This document shows positions 5,020 through 5,169 of a DNA stretch of 5,169 nt, one piece after another; position 1 is the first letter of the stretch, and every line of letters starts with the position of its first letter. Origin of the DNA: Candidatus Thalassarchaeum betae (GTDB lineage Archaea > Thermoplasmatota > Poseidoniia > Poseidoniales > Thalassarchaeaceae); the NCBI GenBank assembly GCA_022448665.1, contig JAKUUO010000046.1, positions 1-5,169 on the forward strand, given 5' to 3'. A program made the position numbers and the translations under genes. The notes below the pieces were generated by a model. It was not told the DNA's origin, did not search any database, and worked only from the letters and a program-made list of their open reading frames with translations.

Positions 5020-5169
5020 ATGAGGACAGCCGTGCACCAGTCCCACCTAGATGCGGGCGGCAAGATGGTCGACTTCCACGGTTTCGAGTTACCGATATGG
5101 GACTCCTCGATCCCAGAAGAGCATCTGGCGACCAGGACCGCCGCAGGGCTGTTCGATGCCTACCATATG
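5020..5169 (+). CDS. gcvT: Aminomethyltransferase, glycine cleavage T protein (first 50 residues)
   Basis: The window holds only the first 50 codons; the frame is open at the right edge. The T protein transfers the methylene group from the aminomethyl-lipoyl H protein to tetrahydrofolate, releasing ammonia, in the cytoplasmic glycine cleavage system. The start matches the family well: RTAVHQSHLDAGGKMVDFHG corresponds to the usual RTPLYDEH, then GAKMVDFAG segment, and EEHLATRTAAGLFDAYHM corresponds to the usual EEHLAVRTAAGLFDVSHM. ATG 5020 puts this motif at the expected distance from the N-terminus; an in-frame GTG at 5002 is possible but adds six residues with no family match. The segment FELPIWDSSIP differs from the commoner WEMPVQYxSI. 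The folate-binding and catalytic parts lie beyond the window. Confidence 0.9.
   Translation, partial: MRTAVHQSHLDAGGKMVDFHGFELPIWDSSIPEEHLATRTAAGLFDAYHM

Noticed and set aside
4872..5063. Minus-strand 63-codon frame between TFB and gcvT
   Set aside because: It overlaps the large hairpin and is antisense to the gcvT start, with no family signal or ribosome binding site.

Overview
The window is most likely archaeal DNA. It carries a gene for transcription factor B (TFB), the archaeal homologue of TFIIB, behind a good archaeal TATA box placed for a very short leader. The tRNA and the glycine-cleavage gene fit that. Acidic secreted proteins, a bacterial-type lipobox and LVIVD-type repeat proteins suggest a marine euryarchaeon of the Poseidoniales (Marine Group II) or a related Thermoplasmatota lineage. 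The lineage is inference from overall character; the TFB is the firm evidence.

Layout. Positions 1-1111 (minus strand) hold most of a lipoprotein gene cut off by the window edge. Positions 1183-2937 (minus) hold a second, membrane-anchored protein. The two are tandem paralogues: they share LVIVD-like beta-propeller repeats and histidine motifs (HNxxxH and HD) at matching positions. A strong hairpin overlaps the stop codon of the upstream gene. Divergently, 2991-3593 (plus) encodes a 200-residue secreted or surface protein with a signal peptide, a calcium-loop-like motif and a C-terminal membrane anchor. These three genes look like a cell-surface cluster of unknown function.

A complete tRNA-Ala(UGC) gene follows at 3645-3721 (plus), after two small inverted repeats. 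The TFB gene (3727-4740, minus) converges on it and stops only five bases from the encoded CCA end. TFB has an unusual basic N-terminal extension. The TFB-gcvT intergenic region contains the TFB promoter, a dyad overlapping its TATA box, and a striking GC-rich 13-bp hairpin. The window ends 50 codons into gcvT (plus), which encodes the aminomethyltransferase (T protein) of the glycine cleavage system.

There is no CRISPR array, insertion sequence or integrase, and no defence system is recognisable. The least described part is the surface-protein trio.
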